Of a DNA stretch of 64,000 bases, positions 1 through 8,067 are shown one piece after another. The notes beneath the pieces are model-generated. The model was not told the DNA's origin and did not search any database. It saw only the letters and a list, made by a program, of their open reading frames with translations. This stretch comes from Arthrobacter sp. QXT-31 (lineage in GTDB: Bacteria; Actinomycetota; Actinomycetes; Actinomycetales; Micrococcaceae): NCBI RefSeq assembly GCF_001969265.1, contig NZ_CP019304.1:558001-622000 (forward strand), given 5' to 3'. The translations under genes and the position numbers were made by a program. The first letter of the stretch is position 1; each line of letters opens with the position of its first letter.

Positions 1-545
1 AACAGGGAGCCGGCCGTCGAGCGGACCGCCTTGGGGTTGTAGATGTCCACACTGGATCCGGTCAGGATGACGGCATCGGCGCCGGCGGCGTCGGCGGCCC
101 GGAGCACGGTGCCGGCGTTGCCCGGGTCCCGGACCTGGCAAAGCACGGCGATCAGCCGTGGACCGGCGTCGAGCACGTCCGCCAGGGCGACGTCCACGAA
201 ATCGCATACCGCGACGATCCCCTGCGGGGTGACGGTGTCCGCCATGGAGGCCAGGACGTCATCGGTGGCGAGCCGGGCAGTGGTTCCCACGGCCAGTTCC
301 TCGAACTCCGGGTAACGGTCCAGGCAGGCCTCGCTGGCATACACCTCGCGGACTATGCCGGGCTGTCCGGCGGCGATCCGCTTGCCGTGCAGCACCAGGG
401 CCTCACGGACTGCCTGCGGGCCCTCGGCCAGGAACTGCCGGCGCCTTAAACGGGCCGGGCGCCCTGCAAGCTTTGCCACGTCCCTCACCCGATCTGCTCG
501 GGGATTGGAGAGTGGAAAGTCTTGCGGGCGCCCGGTTTCGTTCAT
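1..545 (-). CDS. TrmH/SpoU-family RNA 2'-O-methyltransferase, C-terminus cut by window edge
   Basis: About 181 residues can be read from an ATG at 545 to the left edge, with no stop, so the gene continues outside the window. The N-terminal part is a substrate-binding domain (QFLAEGPQAVREAL at about 36-49). The start of the SPOUT methyltransferase domain follows, with motif 1 NAGTVLRAADAAGADAVIL, which holds the conserved Asn and Arg. Family members methylate the 2'-OH of a ribose in rRNA or tRNA using S-adenosylmethionine; the exact target cannot be told here because motifs 2 and 3 are off the edge. It is the last gene of the infC-rpmI-rplT operon, about 50 nt after rplT, an order common in Actinobacteria. 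AAGG lies about 8 nt before the start. A short hairpin (GTGGC/GCCAC, 559-572) lies in the gap and could lower read-through. Confidence 0.9.
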   Translation of the reverse strand, partial: MNETGRPQDFPLSNPRADRVRDVAKLAGRPARLRRRQFLAEGPQAVREALVLHGKRIAAGQPGIVREVYASEACLDRYPEFEELAVGTTARLATDDVLASMADTVTPQGIVAVCDFVDVALADVLDAGPRLIAVLCQVRDPGNAGTVLRAADAAGADAVILTGSSVDIYNPKAVRSTAGSL

Positions 546-598
546 ATAAGAAACCTTAGTGGCTGTTGCCACCGGTCCTTGAACTGGGAGTTGCCTGC

Positions 599-1051
599 TT
601 ACTCGGCAGCTGCAGCAGCCGGCTTCGCAGCGCGTGCGCGCGTAGCCTTGGCCTTCGGTGCAGCCTCGGCCTTGGCGGCCGGAGCGGAGGTGTCTGCGGG
701 CAAGGAGTCCTTGGCAACCTGGACCAGCGCAGCGAAAGCGTTGGCGTCGGAAACGGCGAGCTCGGCCAGCATACGGCGGTCAACCTCAACCTCAGCGGCC
801 TTCAGGCCCTGGATCAGGCGGTTGTAGGTCAGGCCGTTGGCGCGGGATGCAGCGTTGATGCGCTGGATCCACAGGCGGCGGAAGTCGCCCTTCTTCTTCT
901 TGCGGTCGCCGTAGCTGTACACAAACGAGTGCAGCAGCTGTTCTTTTGCCTTGCGGTACAGGCGTGAGCGCTGCCCACGGTAACCTTTGGCGCGTTCGAG
1001 GACAACCCGGCGCTTCTTGTGGGCATTTACCGCCCGCTTCACACGTGCCAC
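599..1051 (-). CDS. rplT: 50S ribosomal protein L20
   Basis: A 150-residue protein beginning [15 protein letters not shown], an unmistakable L20 start. L20 binds 23S rRNA early in large-subunit assembly. The core (about residues 1-120) is normal, including the WIQRINAA segment. It is followed by about 25 extra residues rich in Ala and Lys ([17 protein letters not shown]...), making it longer than the usual 117-128. Such basic Ala-rich tails are seen in other actinobacterial ribosomal proteins and probably lie on the ribosome surface; this is inference. It is the third gene of infC-rpmI-rplT. In other bacteria L20 represses its own operon through the infC or rpmI leader; whether that holds here is not shown. 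Confidence 0.97.
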   Translation of the reverse strand: MARVKRAVNAHKKRRVVLERAKGYRGQRSRLYRKAKEQLLHSFVYSYGDRKKKKGDFRRLWIQRINAASRANGLTYNRLIQGLKAAEVEVDRRMLAELAVSDANAFAALVQVAKDSLPADTSAPAAKAEAAPKAKATRARAAKPAAAAAE

Positions 1052-1168
1052 GTGCGTACTCCTTCAGAATTCTTGTCCCAAGCATCTTCCGCCGGTGATC
1101 CGGCTGGCCTGAGAAGGCTTTATTTATTGGTGGCCGCTGCCTGATGACGGCGGCCGGAGAGCTTGGAA

Positions 1169-1363
1169 CTAGATGCCGAGCATCTTCCGGATGACCTTGG
1201 CGTCGCCCTTGAAGACGATTTTGTCACCGGCGAGGCGGCGGGTCAGGCGGGTGGACTTGTGCTCCAGGTAGTGGCGGCGGTTGGCCTGCTGGCGGCGCAG
1301 CTTGCCGGTACCGGTCAGCTTGAAGCGCTTCTTAGCACCACTGTGGGTTTTCATCTTCGGCAT
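1169..1363 (-). CDS. rpmI: 50S ribosomal protein L35
   Basis: The 64-residue protein starts [20 protein letters not shown] and matches L35 end to end. The reading frame is open upstream of the start, but ATG at 1363 is chosen because the family always begins MPKMKTHS and because TTAGGAGAT lies about 9 nt before it. L35 is a small basic protein of the large subunit. It sits between infC and rplT, with about 117 nt to each neighbour, in the classic operon order. Confidence 0.97.
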   Translation of the reverse strand: MPKMKTHSGAKKRFKLTGTGKLRRQQANRRHYLEHKSTRLTRRLAGDKIVFKGDAKVIRKMLGI

Positions 1364-1480
1364 GGGAACCGATCTCCTAACGTTTCCGCAGACCATGTCT
1401 GCAGTCATTCGCGCAGCCGTCCCTGGGGACGGCGTGCTGGTTGCTGGCTGCCTGAAGGGAATGCCTTCCGCAGTTTCGAA

Positions 1481-2530
1481 CTAGTTGGTCTTCTTGCCTG
1501 CCGGCTTCGGCGTGGGCCGCGGTGCCGCAGGACGTGCCACCGGTTTCGGCGCTGCGGGCCGGGCCACAGGCTTCGGCGGGGCAGGCACGGCCGCGGGCTT
1601 CGGCGCTGCCGGGGCAGGCGTTTCGGCCTGGGGAGCCTTCGGCGCAGGCGCCTTGGCGGCAGCCGGGGCGGCGGGCTCCGCGGGAGCTGCAGCCTTCGGC
1701 GCAGGCGCCTCGGCGGGTGCAGCAGCGGCGGGTGCAGCAGCCTTTGGCGCGGGCGCCTCGGCAGGCGTCGCAGCTTCGGGTGCCGCGGCTTCGGCGGCCG
1801 GGGCCTCCGCAGCCGGAGCTTCCTGGGCCGGCTCAGCCGGCGCCTCGGCGGCGGTGTCCGCAGAAACCTTGAAACCCTCCGGCAGGAGGTCACCCAGCGA
1901 CTGCGTCATCGGTGCCTGGTCCTTGCCGGAAACGTCCACGCGGGCGGCGGCCTTGGCTTCGTTCTGGGCCTTGGCCTCGGCACGCTGGGATGCGCGGCGG
2001 GCCTCGGCCTTCGCCTCGGCCTTGTTCTTCAGCGGACCGATGACCATCACCATGTTGCGGCCGTCGATGCGCGGGCTTGACTCCACGACACCGACTTCAG
2101 CAACATCCTCAGCGAAACGCTGCAGGAGGCGCAGGCCCATTTCGGGACGCTGCTGCTCGCGTCCGCGGAACTGGATCATGGCCTTGACCTTGTCCCCGGC
2201 TCCGAGGAACCGCAGGGCGTGGCCGCGCTTGGTCTCGTAGTCGTGGGTGTCGATCTTCAGGCGGAACCGGATTTCCTTCAGAACCGTGTTCGTCTGGTTC
2301 TTCCGGGCCTCACGGGCCTTGACTGCGGCTTCGTACTTGTACTTGCCGAAGTCCATCAGCTTGCACACCGGAGGCTTGGCCTGCGGTGCAACTTCAACGA
2401 GATCCAGGTCGGACTCGGCAGCCAGACGCAGGGCATCCTCGATGCGGACGATCCCTACCTGTTCGCCGGCAGGGCCGACCAGCCGCACCTCAGGGACGCG
2501 GATACGCTCATTGATTCTTGGCTCGCTAAT
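1481..2530 (-). CDS. infC: Translation initiation factor IF-3, ATT start codon, long Ala/Pro tail
   Basis: IF-3 binds the 30S subunit and checks start-codon pairing. The conserved N-terminus [19 protein letters not shown] is encoded directly after an ATT codon at 2530. No ATG, GTG or TTG in frame includes it, and GTG at 2488 would remove 14 conserved residues. AGGAGC stands 6 nt upstream of the ATT. ATT is the known special start of infC, which lets IF-3 repress its own translation. The N-domain, linker and C-domain (ending near [17 protein letters not shown], about residue 185) are standard. About 150 extra residues follow, almost wholly Ala, Pro, Glu and Lys, ending in Pro/Lys-rich repeats (PKPVARPAA twice). 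The tail nearly doubles the usual 180 residues and is probably disordered. Confidence 0.95.
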   Translation of the reverse strand: MSEPRINERIRVPEVRLVGPAGEQVGIVRIEDALRLAAESDLDLVEVAPQAKPPVCKLMDFGKYKYEAAVKAREARKNQTNTVLKEIRFRLKIDTHDYETKRGHALRFLGAGDKVKAMIQFRGREQQRPEMGLRLLQRFAEDVAEVGVVESSPRIDGRNMVMVIGPLKNKAEAKAEARRASQRAEAKAQNEAKAAARVDVSGKDQAPMTQSLGDLLPEGFKVSADTAAEAPAEPAQEAPAAEAPAAEAAAPEAATPAEAPAPKAAAPAAAAPAEAPAPKAAAPAEPAAPAAAKAPAPKAPQAETPAPAAPKPAAVPAPPKPVARPAAPKPVARPAAPRPTPKPAGKKTN

Positions 2531-2778
2531 GTTAAAGCTCCTGTGTTTGTAATGGGTGTTCCACCGGCAAAATGGAGAAGGCCCCCAATTGCCGGAGCAA
2601 TCGAAGGCCTCGAAGATCGGATGTGCACCTCCCCGCAGGGACTACACGCACTTCCCCGGGCTCCTGCCCGGTGAACCGCCCGACCGTTACCCGGCAACCT
2701 TGCTGCCCTGAACCTTCCAGGGAAAACGGCTGACGCGGGTGGGAGAGACCTCCGCTTGCAAACTGAATATCAATTCTA
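2531..2778 (-). promoter_or_regulatory. infC promoter and long structured 5' leader
   Basis: A TAGAAT -10 box lies at 2773-2778 on the minus strand, so the infC transcript would have a leader of about 235 nt. The leader has several strong hairpins. One is CCGGGC-AGGA-GCCCGG in the middle. Near the ribosome binding site there are two that cannot form together: ATTGC/GCAAT (2597-2601 with 2588-2592) and CCGGCAA/TTGCCGG (2589-2595 with 2564-2570). Such competition is typical of attenuators. Leaders of infC operons are known regulatory targets of L20 in other phyla. No -35 box was clear. The regulatory role is inference. Confidence 0.5.
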
Positions 2779-2871
2779 CAGAAAGATACCCGCCGACCGC
2801 ACATTCGCGGCAGTGGGTCTCATACACGGCAAAATAACGACATCCAGTCGGTCTGTGACAAGCTTACCAGT

Positions 2872-3258
2872 ATGAGCACTCCCGACAGCAATTCACACGT
2901 CTACCGGGCGCCCGGCGCCGGGGACGACGTCACGCAGCAAATCCGCGACATCTCCGAGGTTCCCGCGATCGAGGTCATCACCACGGCCGCCGTGCACCTC
3001 ATGAGTGCGTCCGCCGTCAAGCTTGGCCTGGCCGCTGAGGAGAACGCCGCAGAGCTGAAGGACCTGGATGAGGCCCGCAAGCTCATCACCGCCCTCGCCG
3101 GCCTGGTGACGGCAGCCGCCCCGGAGATCGGCTCGCAGCACGCCGGTCCGTTGCGCGATGGCCTGCGGTCCCTGCAGCTTGCCTTCCGCGAGGAGTCCAT
3201 CATCCCGGATCCTCCGGGCAAGGGCCCCGGTGAGAAGTTCACCGGAGCAGTGAACTAA
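2872..3258 (+). CDS. DUF1844 domain protein
   Basis: 128 residues, beginning MSTPDSNSHVYRAP. The central part (IEVITTAAVHLMSASAVKLGL, then LDEARKLITALAGL) is the DUF1844 pattern: two amphipathic helices followed by a leucine-rich helix pair. The C-terminus is Pro/Gly-rich. Function is unknown. DUF1844 genes lie divergent from infC in many Actinobacteria, which supports the family call. No clear Shine-Dalgarno sequence precedes the ATG. The gene ends just before a strong terminator and is convergent with the MFS gene. Confidence 0.85.
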   Translation: MSTPDSNSHVYRAPGAGDDVTQQIRDISEVPAIEVITTAAVHLMSASAVKLGLAAEENAAELKDLDEARKLITALAGLVTAAAPEIGSQHAGPLRDGLRSLQLAFREESIIPDPPGKGPGEKFTGAVN

Positions 3259-3288
3259 GGGCGCCGTGAACTAAGGATTGAATTACGA

Positions 3289-3326
3289 CGGCGGCGGGCC
3301 GGCTCGTCGGAGCCGGTCCGCCGCCG
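3289..3326. terminator. Strong bidirectional intrinsic terminator
   Basis: A 17-bp stem (3289-3305 with 3310-3326, one G-U pair) and a 4-nt GTCG loop, followed on the plus strand by TTGTT. It lies between the convergent DUF1844 and MFS genes and can serve both. Confidence 0.85.
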
Positions 3327-3378
3327 TTGTTGCACACTGAAGCCCGCGGTCGCTTTGCATGCCGACGCCCGCGGCCGG

Positions 3379-4677
3379 TCAGGATGCAGTGGCGGCCCGG
3401 CGAAGCCGCTGCAGGACAAGGCCCACAACGCACAGCAGCACGCCAGCCACACCGACGGACACGAAGCCGCCCGACGGTCCGACGCCGTCAATGAAGAGTC
3501 CCGCCACCGGAGCACCCAGCGCAACACCGGCCGTCAGCGCCGACCCGTACCAGCCCATCGCCTCGCCGCGCCTGTCCTCGTCGACAAGTTCCGTCACCGT
3601 CTCGGAGGCAGCCGAAAGGACAGGCGCACAGAGGAGACCCGGCAGCACGGACAGCAGGCTCAGGGTCAGGGTATCGGTGGCGAAGCCCATGGGGATAGTC
3701 AGCGCCGCCATCGCCAGCAGCAGCAGGATCGGCGAGACGGGCCGGTGCATGGCACCGTACACGAGGCCGCCCACCACCGACGCGGCGCACCAGAAGAAGA
3801 ACACCAGGCCGATTTCGCCCTGACGGCCGCCGGTCTCCAATGCGGCCACGATGCCGACGTCGGTGCCGCTGAGCACCATGCCCGCGCCGGCAGCAACGGC
3901 GAACACCGCGGCTACCGCAGCGGTGAACCAGCCGAGGCTACGGGCCACCCTGCCCCTGAGGACTCCCCGCCGCCTGGTGCCCGCAGCCGCCGGACCGAGG
4001 TCTGAAGCAGCCTCCTGCAGATGTGCGGGCGCAGCAGCCACGACGGCAACCTCGGCAGCCTCCTGCTCGTCCGCTTCGCAGGCCGCCGAACGGTCGGCAC
4101 TGCGGGTGGGCGGGTTGAACCACATGAGAAAAAGCCCGGCCAGCGACGTCGAGACGCCGACGGCGGTCAGCCCCAGCGCGGAATGGCCGCTCGTGGCCAC
4201 CACAGCACCGACAGCCGGCCCGAACATGAACACCATCTCGGTGGTAACTGAATCCAGCGCGAAGGCGGTCCTGCGCTGGTCGCCGTCCGCCAGGACCCCC
4301 AGGGACTGCCGCACCACGCTAAAGATGGGAAGCGTCAGGAGGCCCCCGACAAACACGAGGGGCAGCAGCCACTGGTAGGAGACGTGCGGCACGATGGACC
4401 AAATGACGGTTTCCGAAATGACCGAAGGTATCAGCGCCTTCCGCAGGCCTGCGGTATCCACGCGGCGGCCTCGCCACGGAGCACCGAGCGCAATGCCGAT
4501 GGTCATCACGGCCGCCGCCGTTCCCGCAGCCGCGTAGCCCTCACCGAGGGTCAGGACGATGTGCAGAGTCAGCAGGACACCTGCCGCCGAATGGGGAATG
4601 CGGGCAATCATGCCGACGGCCAGGAGCCGGCGGATGGGCCGGACGGCCAGCAGCTCCCGGTACAGGGTGAAATTCAC
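3379..4677 (-). CDS. Major facilitator superfamily transporter
   Basis: 432 residues, if GTG 4677 is used. This start is preferred over the upstream ATG at 4710 because GAGGAC lies about 9 nt before it and because the protein then begins NFTLYRELLAVRPIRRLL, a normal MFS entry. Roughly 12 hydrophobic segments can be counted, in two groups of six, with a hydrophilic, Ala-rich central loop (about 200-250). It probably exports a small molecule by proton antiport; the substrate cannot be told. It is the last gene of a minus-strand run that starts with hisC and follows the SseB-like gene by about 57 nt. Confidence 0.85.
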   Translation of the reverse strand: MNFTLYRELLAVRPIRRLLAVGMIARIPHSAAGVLLTLHIVLTLGEGYAAAGTAAAVMTIGIALGAPWRGRRVDTAGLRKALIPSVISETVIWSIVPHVSYQWLLPLVFVGGLLTLPIFSVVRQSLGVLADGDQRRTAFALDSVTTEMVFMFGPAVGAVVATSGHSALGLTAVGVSTSLAGLFLMWFNPPTRSADRSAACEADEQEAAEVAVVAAAPAHLQEAASDLGPAAAGTRRRGVLRGRVARSLGWFTAAVAAVFAVAAGAGMVLSGTDVGIVAALETGGRQGEIGLVFFFWCAASVVGGLVYGAMHRPVSPILLLLAMAALTIPMGFATDTLTLSLLSVLPGLLCAPVLSAASETVTELVDEDRRGEAMGWYGSALTAGVALGAPVAGLFIDGVGPSGGFVSVGVAGVLLCVVGLVLQRLRRAATAS

Positions 4678-4734
4678 AGGTGGGTCCTCAGTTCCGCCGC
4701 CGGACAGCACCGGAACGGATGCCCGCCCCCGCGG

Positions 4735-5661
4735 CTACTGCGCGGCGCGCCTTAGCTTGACTTCGATCGAATCAACGCGCTCACCAAACAATACATTCCG
4801 GCTCCACTCCGACTGGAGTCGGGCAACAAGCTCCTGGACCGCAGCCGCATCGAGACCGTCCTCAAGGTAAAGCACCACCCGCAGTTCCGGTCCGGATCCG
4901 CCGCCGTCGATACGGCGGCCGGATGCAGTGGCGGTGCCCACTCCCCCGCCGGGAAGGACGTCGAGTCCGCGGACCGCAGGCTTGCCTTCGGCTCCCGCCC
5001 GCAGCACTGCGGCGAGCTCGGTGTCCAGGTAGGAGGGCACCCACTCCCGCTGCTGCGCGAGGGCCCAGACGCCCGGACGACGGACCACGAAGGTCACCTC
5101 GGAGCCAGGGTCCACGACCAGCAGCTCCGCCCCTTCGGAAACGGCGGACAGGGCTGCCCTCGCGGCATAGACAGCCACGGGGCGCGCCTCCGGGTGCCAG
5201 GCCGCCAGGGCTGCTGCCGACGTAAACACGGGCATCGCAAGACGGCCGTCCGGCGCCTTTAGAGTCACCAGCGCCATGTCCGCCTGTTTGTCGGCGTGCA
5301 CGCCGTGCGCGCCCTCGGCTTCCTCCGCCAGCTGGGCGACGACGGGGACAAAGACGCGGGCGGTGGCGAGCGAAGCCACTACCGCGGCCTCATCGCCCTC
5401 GCCTGCAACGAGAGCAGAGACTGCGGCGAGATAACCGGCGTCGGCCGTTCCGTCGTCGTCCTCGAAGTTGTGGATCTTGGCGTCTTCGCCGGCAAGGCTG
5501 CGCCCGGCCCAGGGCTGGCCTGCGGAATCAGTGGCGCCACCCGCCCCGGCGAGGGCGGCCTCGATATGGCCGGGCAGCCGGCGTGCCTGTACGCCCGGGG
5601 CGGCAGGGGGCAGCTCCGCTGCCGGTCCGCCATCCGTCCGGTGGCTGTGGTGCTCGGCCAC
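4735..5661 (-). CDS. SseB-family protein
   Basis: 308 residues. It starts with GTG, with AAGG shortly before it, 9 nt after the priA stop. The middle (MALVTLKAPDGRLAMPVFTSAAALAAW, about 135-160) is the SseB N-terminal pattern, and the C-terminal third has an SseB-type alpha/beta fold. The first 80 residues are Ala/Gly-rich. The exact function of SseB proteins in Actinobacteria is unknown. A gene of this family follows hisA/priA in many Actinobacteria, which suggests co-expression with histidine synthesis. Confidence 0.8.
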   Translation of the reverse strand: MAEHHSHRTDGGPAAELPPAAPGVQARRLPGHIEAALAGAGGATDSAGQPWAGRSLAGEDAKIHNFEDDDGTADAGYLAAVSALVAGEGDEAAVVASLATARVFVPVVAQLAEEAEGAHGVHADKQADMALVTLKAPDGRLAMPVFTSAAALAAWHPEARPVAVYAARAALSAVSEGAELLVVDPGSEVTFVVRRPGVWALAQQREWVPSYLDTELAAVLRAGAEGKPAVRGLDVLPGGGVGTATASGRRIDGGGSGPELRVVLYLEDGLDAAAVQELVARLQSEWSRNVLFGERVDSIEVKLRRAAQ

Positions 5662-5670
5662 GGCGATGCC

Positions 5671-6417
5671 TTAGCGGCGTCCGGCGACGTCGAGGGCCTC
5701 GGGCAGGGTGAAGGCGCCGGCGTACAGCGCCTTGCCGACGATGGCACCTTCGACGCCGAGCGGCACCAGGGAACGCAGGACCTTCAGGTCATCAAGGCTC
5801 GAGATGCCGCCGGATGCCACCACGGGCTTGCCGGTCTTCTCCACCATCTGGCGCAGCAGCTCAACGTTCGGCCCCTGCAGCGTGCCGTCCTTGGTGACGT
5901 CGGTGACCACGTAGCGGGCGCAGCCGGCGTCTTCGAGGCGGCCCAGCACGTCCCACAGGTCACCGCCTTCCTTGGTCCAGCCACGTCCCGCGAGGGTGGT
6001 CCCGCGGACGTCCAGGCCGACGGCGATCCGGTCACCGAAGCGGTCGATGGCCCGCGCGGTCCATTCCGGGTTCTCCAGGGCGGCGGTGCCGAGGTTGACC
6101 CGGGCGACGCCCAGGTCCAGCGCCTTCTCGAGCGACTCGTCGTCGCGCAAGCCGCCGGAGAGCTCAACCTTGATGTCCAGCCGGCCCACTACTTCGCGCA
6201 GCAGGTCCGCGTTCGAGCCGCGGCCGAAGGCAGCGTCCAGATCCACCAGATGGACCCACTCCGCGCCCTGCTGCTGCCAGTTGAGTGCGGCCTCCAGCGG
6301 CGTTCCGTAGCTGGTTTCGCTGCCGGCCTCGCCCTGGACCAGGCGGACGGCCTGGCCGTTCACGACGTCGACGGCGGGCAGCAGTTCAAGTACCGGCAGC
6401 TCGTTTTGGCTGGTCAT
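5671..6417 (-). CDS. priA: Phosphoribosyl isomerase A, bifunctional HisA/TrpF
   Basis: 248 residues, a (beta/alpha)8 barrel. It isomerises ProFAR to PRFAR in histidine synthesis. In Actinobacteria without trpF the same enzyme also isomerises PRA in tryptophan synthesis. Catalytic Asp17 ([10 protein letters not shown]) and Asp173 (VTDVTKDGT) are present. So are Arg25 and the Arg145/Trp147 pair ([11 protein letters not shown]), which matches the residues that rearrange for PRA binding in M. tuberculosis PriA. Both phosphate-binding loops are present ([15 protein letters not shown]). ATG 6417 has GAGGA about 9 nt upstream. The call as PriA rather than HisA rests on phylum and these residues; no trpF is in the window. 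Confidence 0.93.
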   Translation of the reverse strand: MTSQNELPVLELLPAVDVVNGQAVRLVQGEAGSETSYGTPLEAALNWQQQGAEWVHLVDLDAAFGRGSNADLLREVVGRLDIKVELSGGLRDDESLEKALDLGVARVNLGTAALENPEWTARAIDRFGDRIAVGLDVRGTTLAGRGWTKEGGDLWDVLGRLEDAGCARYVVTDVTKDGTLQGPNVELLRQMVEKTGKPVVASGGISSLDDLKVLRSLVPLGVEGAIVGKALYAGAFTLPEALDVAGRR

Positions 6418-6489
6418 CGGGTCCTCAGTTCTTGTAGGCGCTGGTTCCCGTGGGCCCGTCTGATGCGGCGCCCACGGCGGTTTGGTTGG

Positions 6490-6648
6490 TTACTTGCCGG
6501 GGAGGGTCAGCAGGTAGGCGGCCAGCAGCGACATGGCTGCCAGCACGCAGAAGCCGATCTGGATCCAGAGCGGCCGGCGCTGCTGCCTGAAGGACAGCGC
6601 GCCGCCCACTAGGAGGCCGGCCAGTGCCATCAGGAGGACGGACCACAT
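6490..6648 (-). CDS. Small two-helix membrane protein in the his operon
   Basis: 52 residues, starting MWSVLLMALAGLLVGGALSF and ending LLAAYLLTLPGK. Two hydrophobic helices (about 3-20 and 30-48) are joined by a basic turn with FRQQRRPLW, so it should be an integral membrane hairpin. Its ATG follows the hisH stop with no gap (TGAATG), so translation is probably coupled to HisH, and priA starts about 72 nt later. No family is recognised and the function is unknown. The clean reading frame, hydrophobic pattern and coupled start argue that it is a real gene. Confidence 0.7.
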   Translation of the reverse strand: MWSVLLMALAGLLVGGALSFRQQRRPLWIQIGFCVLAAMSLLAAYLLTLPGK

Positions 6649-7386
6649 TCAGGCGTCCGCCGGCTGCCGGGAATGCGCCGCGCGAAGTCCGTCGACCCAG
6701 TTCTTCAGCAGACGCGCGCCGGCGTCTCCGGACTTTTCCGGGTGGAACTGTGTGGCGCTGAGGGGGCCGTTCTCCACGGCGGCGATGAAGGGCGCGCCGT
6801 GTTCGGACCACGTGACCAGCGGCGGGGCCATCCGGGGCTGGATGACGTCGAAATCCCAGTTCTGGACGCCGTAGGAGTGCACGAAGTAGAAGCGCTCACC
6901 TTCGACGCCGTCGAAAAGCTTCGAGCCTTCGGGGACTTTGACGGTGTTCCACCCCATGTGCGGAACCACCTCGGCCGGGAGGAGTTCCACCTTGCCGGGC
7001 CACTCCCCCATGCCTTCGGCTTCGGTTCCGTGTTCAACGCCGGCTTCGAAGAGCACCTGAAGGCCCACGCAGATGCCCAGCACCGGACGCCCGCCGGCGA
7101 CACGGCGGCCGATCATGCGGATGCCGTCCACGGCCTTGAGTTCGCGCATGACCGTTTCGAAGGCGCCGACGCCGGGCACGACCAGGCCGTCGGCGTTCAG
7201 TACGTCCTCGGGCTTGGAGCTCAGGATGACTTCCGCGCCGGCGCGCTCCAGGGCACGCACGGCCGACCGGACGTTGCCGGAGCCGTAGTCCAGGACGGTC
7301 ACGGTGGGCTTGCCCTCCGGCGAGGCCGGTTTCAGGGTGGCGGAAGGATCGAGGATCGCGCCCTCGTGCAGTACTTTTCCGGTCAC
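6649..7386 (-). CDS. hisH: Imidazole glycerol phosphate synthase, glutaminase subunit
   Basis: 245 residues, a class I glutamine amidotransferase. It supplies ammonia to HisF for making IGP and AICAR. The nucleophile is Cys106 (LGICVGLQ), with His215 and Glu217 (QFHPEKS). The first 27 residues extend beyond the usual HisH start ([12 protein letters not shown]). The GTG start at 7386 overlaps the hisB stop as GTGA, indicating coupling. hisF is not in this window; in Actinobacteria it usually lies a few genes away. Confidence 0.95.
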   Translation of the reverse strand: MTGKVLHEGAILDPSATLKPASPEGKPTVTVLDYGSGNVRSAVRALERAGAEVILSSKPEDVLNADGLVVPGVGAFETVMRELKAVDGIRMIGRRVAGGRPVLGICVGLQVLFEAGVEHGTEAEGMGEWPGKVELLPAEVVPHMGWNTVKVPEGSKLFDGVEGERFYFVHSYGVQNWDFDVIQPRMAPPLVTWSEHGAPFIAAVENGPLSATQFHPEKSGDAGARLLKNWVDGLRAAHSRQPADA

Positions 7387-8009
7387 AGTGCCCCCTTGGT
7401 GGACGGGATGCCCTCGACGCGGGGATCCGGCTCGACTGCGGCGCGGAGCGCCCGGGCGAAGGCCTTGAACTGGGCTTCGACGATGTGGTGCGGATCGCGG
7501 CCGGCGATGACGTTCATATGCAGGCAGATGCCGGCGTGCAGCGTGATTGCCTCGAACACGTGCCGGGTCAGCGATCCCGTGAAGTGCCCGCCGATCAGGT
7601 GGTATTCCTGCCCGGCGGGCTCGCCGCCGTGCACCAGGTAGGGCCGGCCGGAGACGTCGACCACGGCGTGTGCCAGGGCTTCATCCAAGGGCACGGTGGC
7701 CTCACCGAAGCGGCGGATGCCCGCCTTATTGCCCAGGGCGGTGCGCAGGACCTCGCCGAAGGTGATGGCCACGTCCTCGACGGTGTGGTGCACGTCAACG
7801 TGGGTGTCGCCGGTGGCCTTGACGGTCATGTCGATCAGTGAGTGCTTGCACAGCGCGGTCAGCATGTGGTCATAGAAGGGGACCGAGGTGCTGATGTCCG
7901 ACACTCCGGTGCCGTCGAGGTTGATCTCCACCAGCACGGAGGATTCGCTGGTCTCGCGCTCCATGCGGGCAGTCCGGGCCTCGGCAGCCTTGATTCCGGT
8001 GTCGCTCAT
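7383..8009 (-). CDS. hisB: Imidazoleglycerol-phosphate dehydratase
   Basis: 208 residues, the monofunctional form without a phosphatase domain. It dehydrates IGP to imidazole acetol phosphate, the sixth step of histidine synthesis. Metal-binding motifs are visible: DVHHTVED at about 72-79 and the matching late motif [18 protein letters not shown]. The first 20 residues are a variable extension. AAAGGAC lies about 10 nt before the ATG. The preceding 58-nt gap after hisC contains a small hairpin (GGACCATGACTGGTCC). Confidence 0.95.
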   Translation of the reverse strand: MSDTGIKAAEARTARMERETSESSVLVEINLDGTGVSDISTSVPFYDHMLTALCKHSLIDMTVKATGDTHVDVHHTVEDVAITFGEVLRTALGNKAGIRRFGEATVPLDEALAHAVVDVSGRPYLVHGGEPAGQEYHLIGGHFTGSLTRHVFEAITLHAGICLHMNVIAGRDPHHIVEAQFKAFARALRAAVEPDPRVEGIPSTKGAL

Positions 8010-8067
8010 GGTGATAGATGTCCTTTGACGAGGATGGGGGCGGACCAGTCATGGTCCATATTCAAGT

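Noticed and set aside
2530..2804. A 90-codon minus-strand frame in the infC leader
   Set aside because: No start signal, ends at the infC ribosome site in another frame and crosses the leader hairpins; better explained as untranslated leader.
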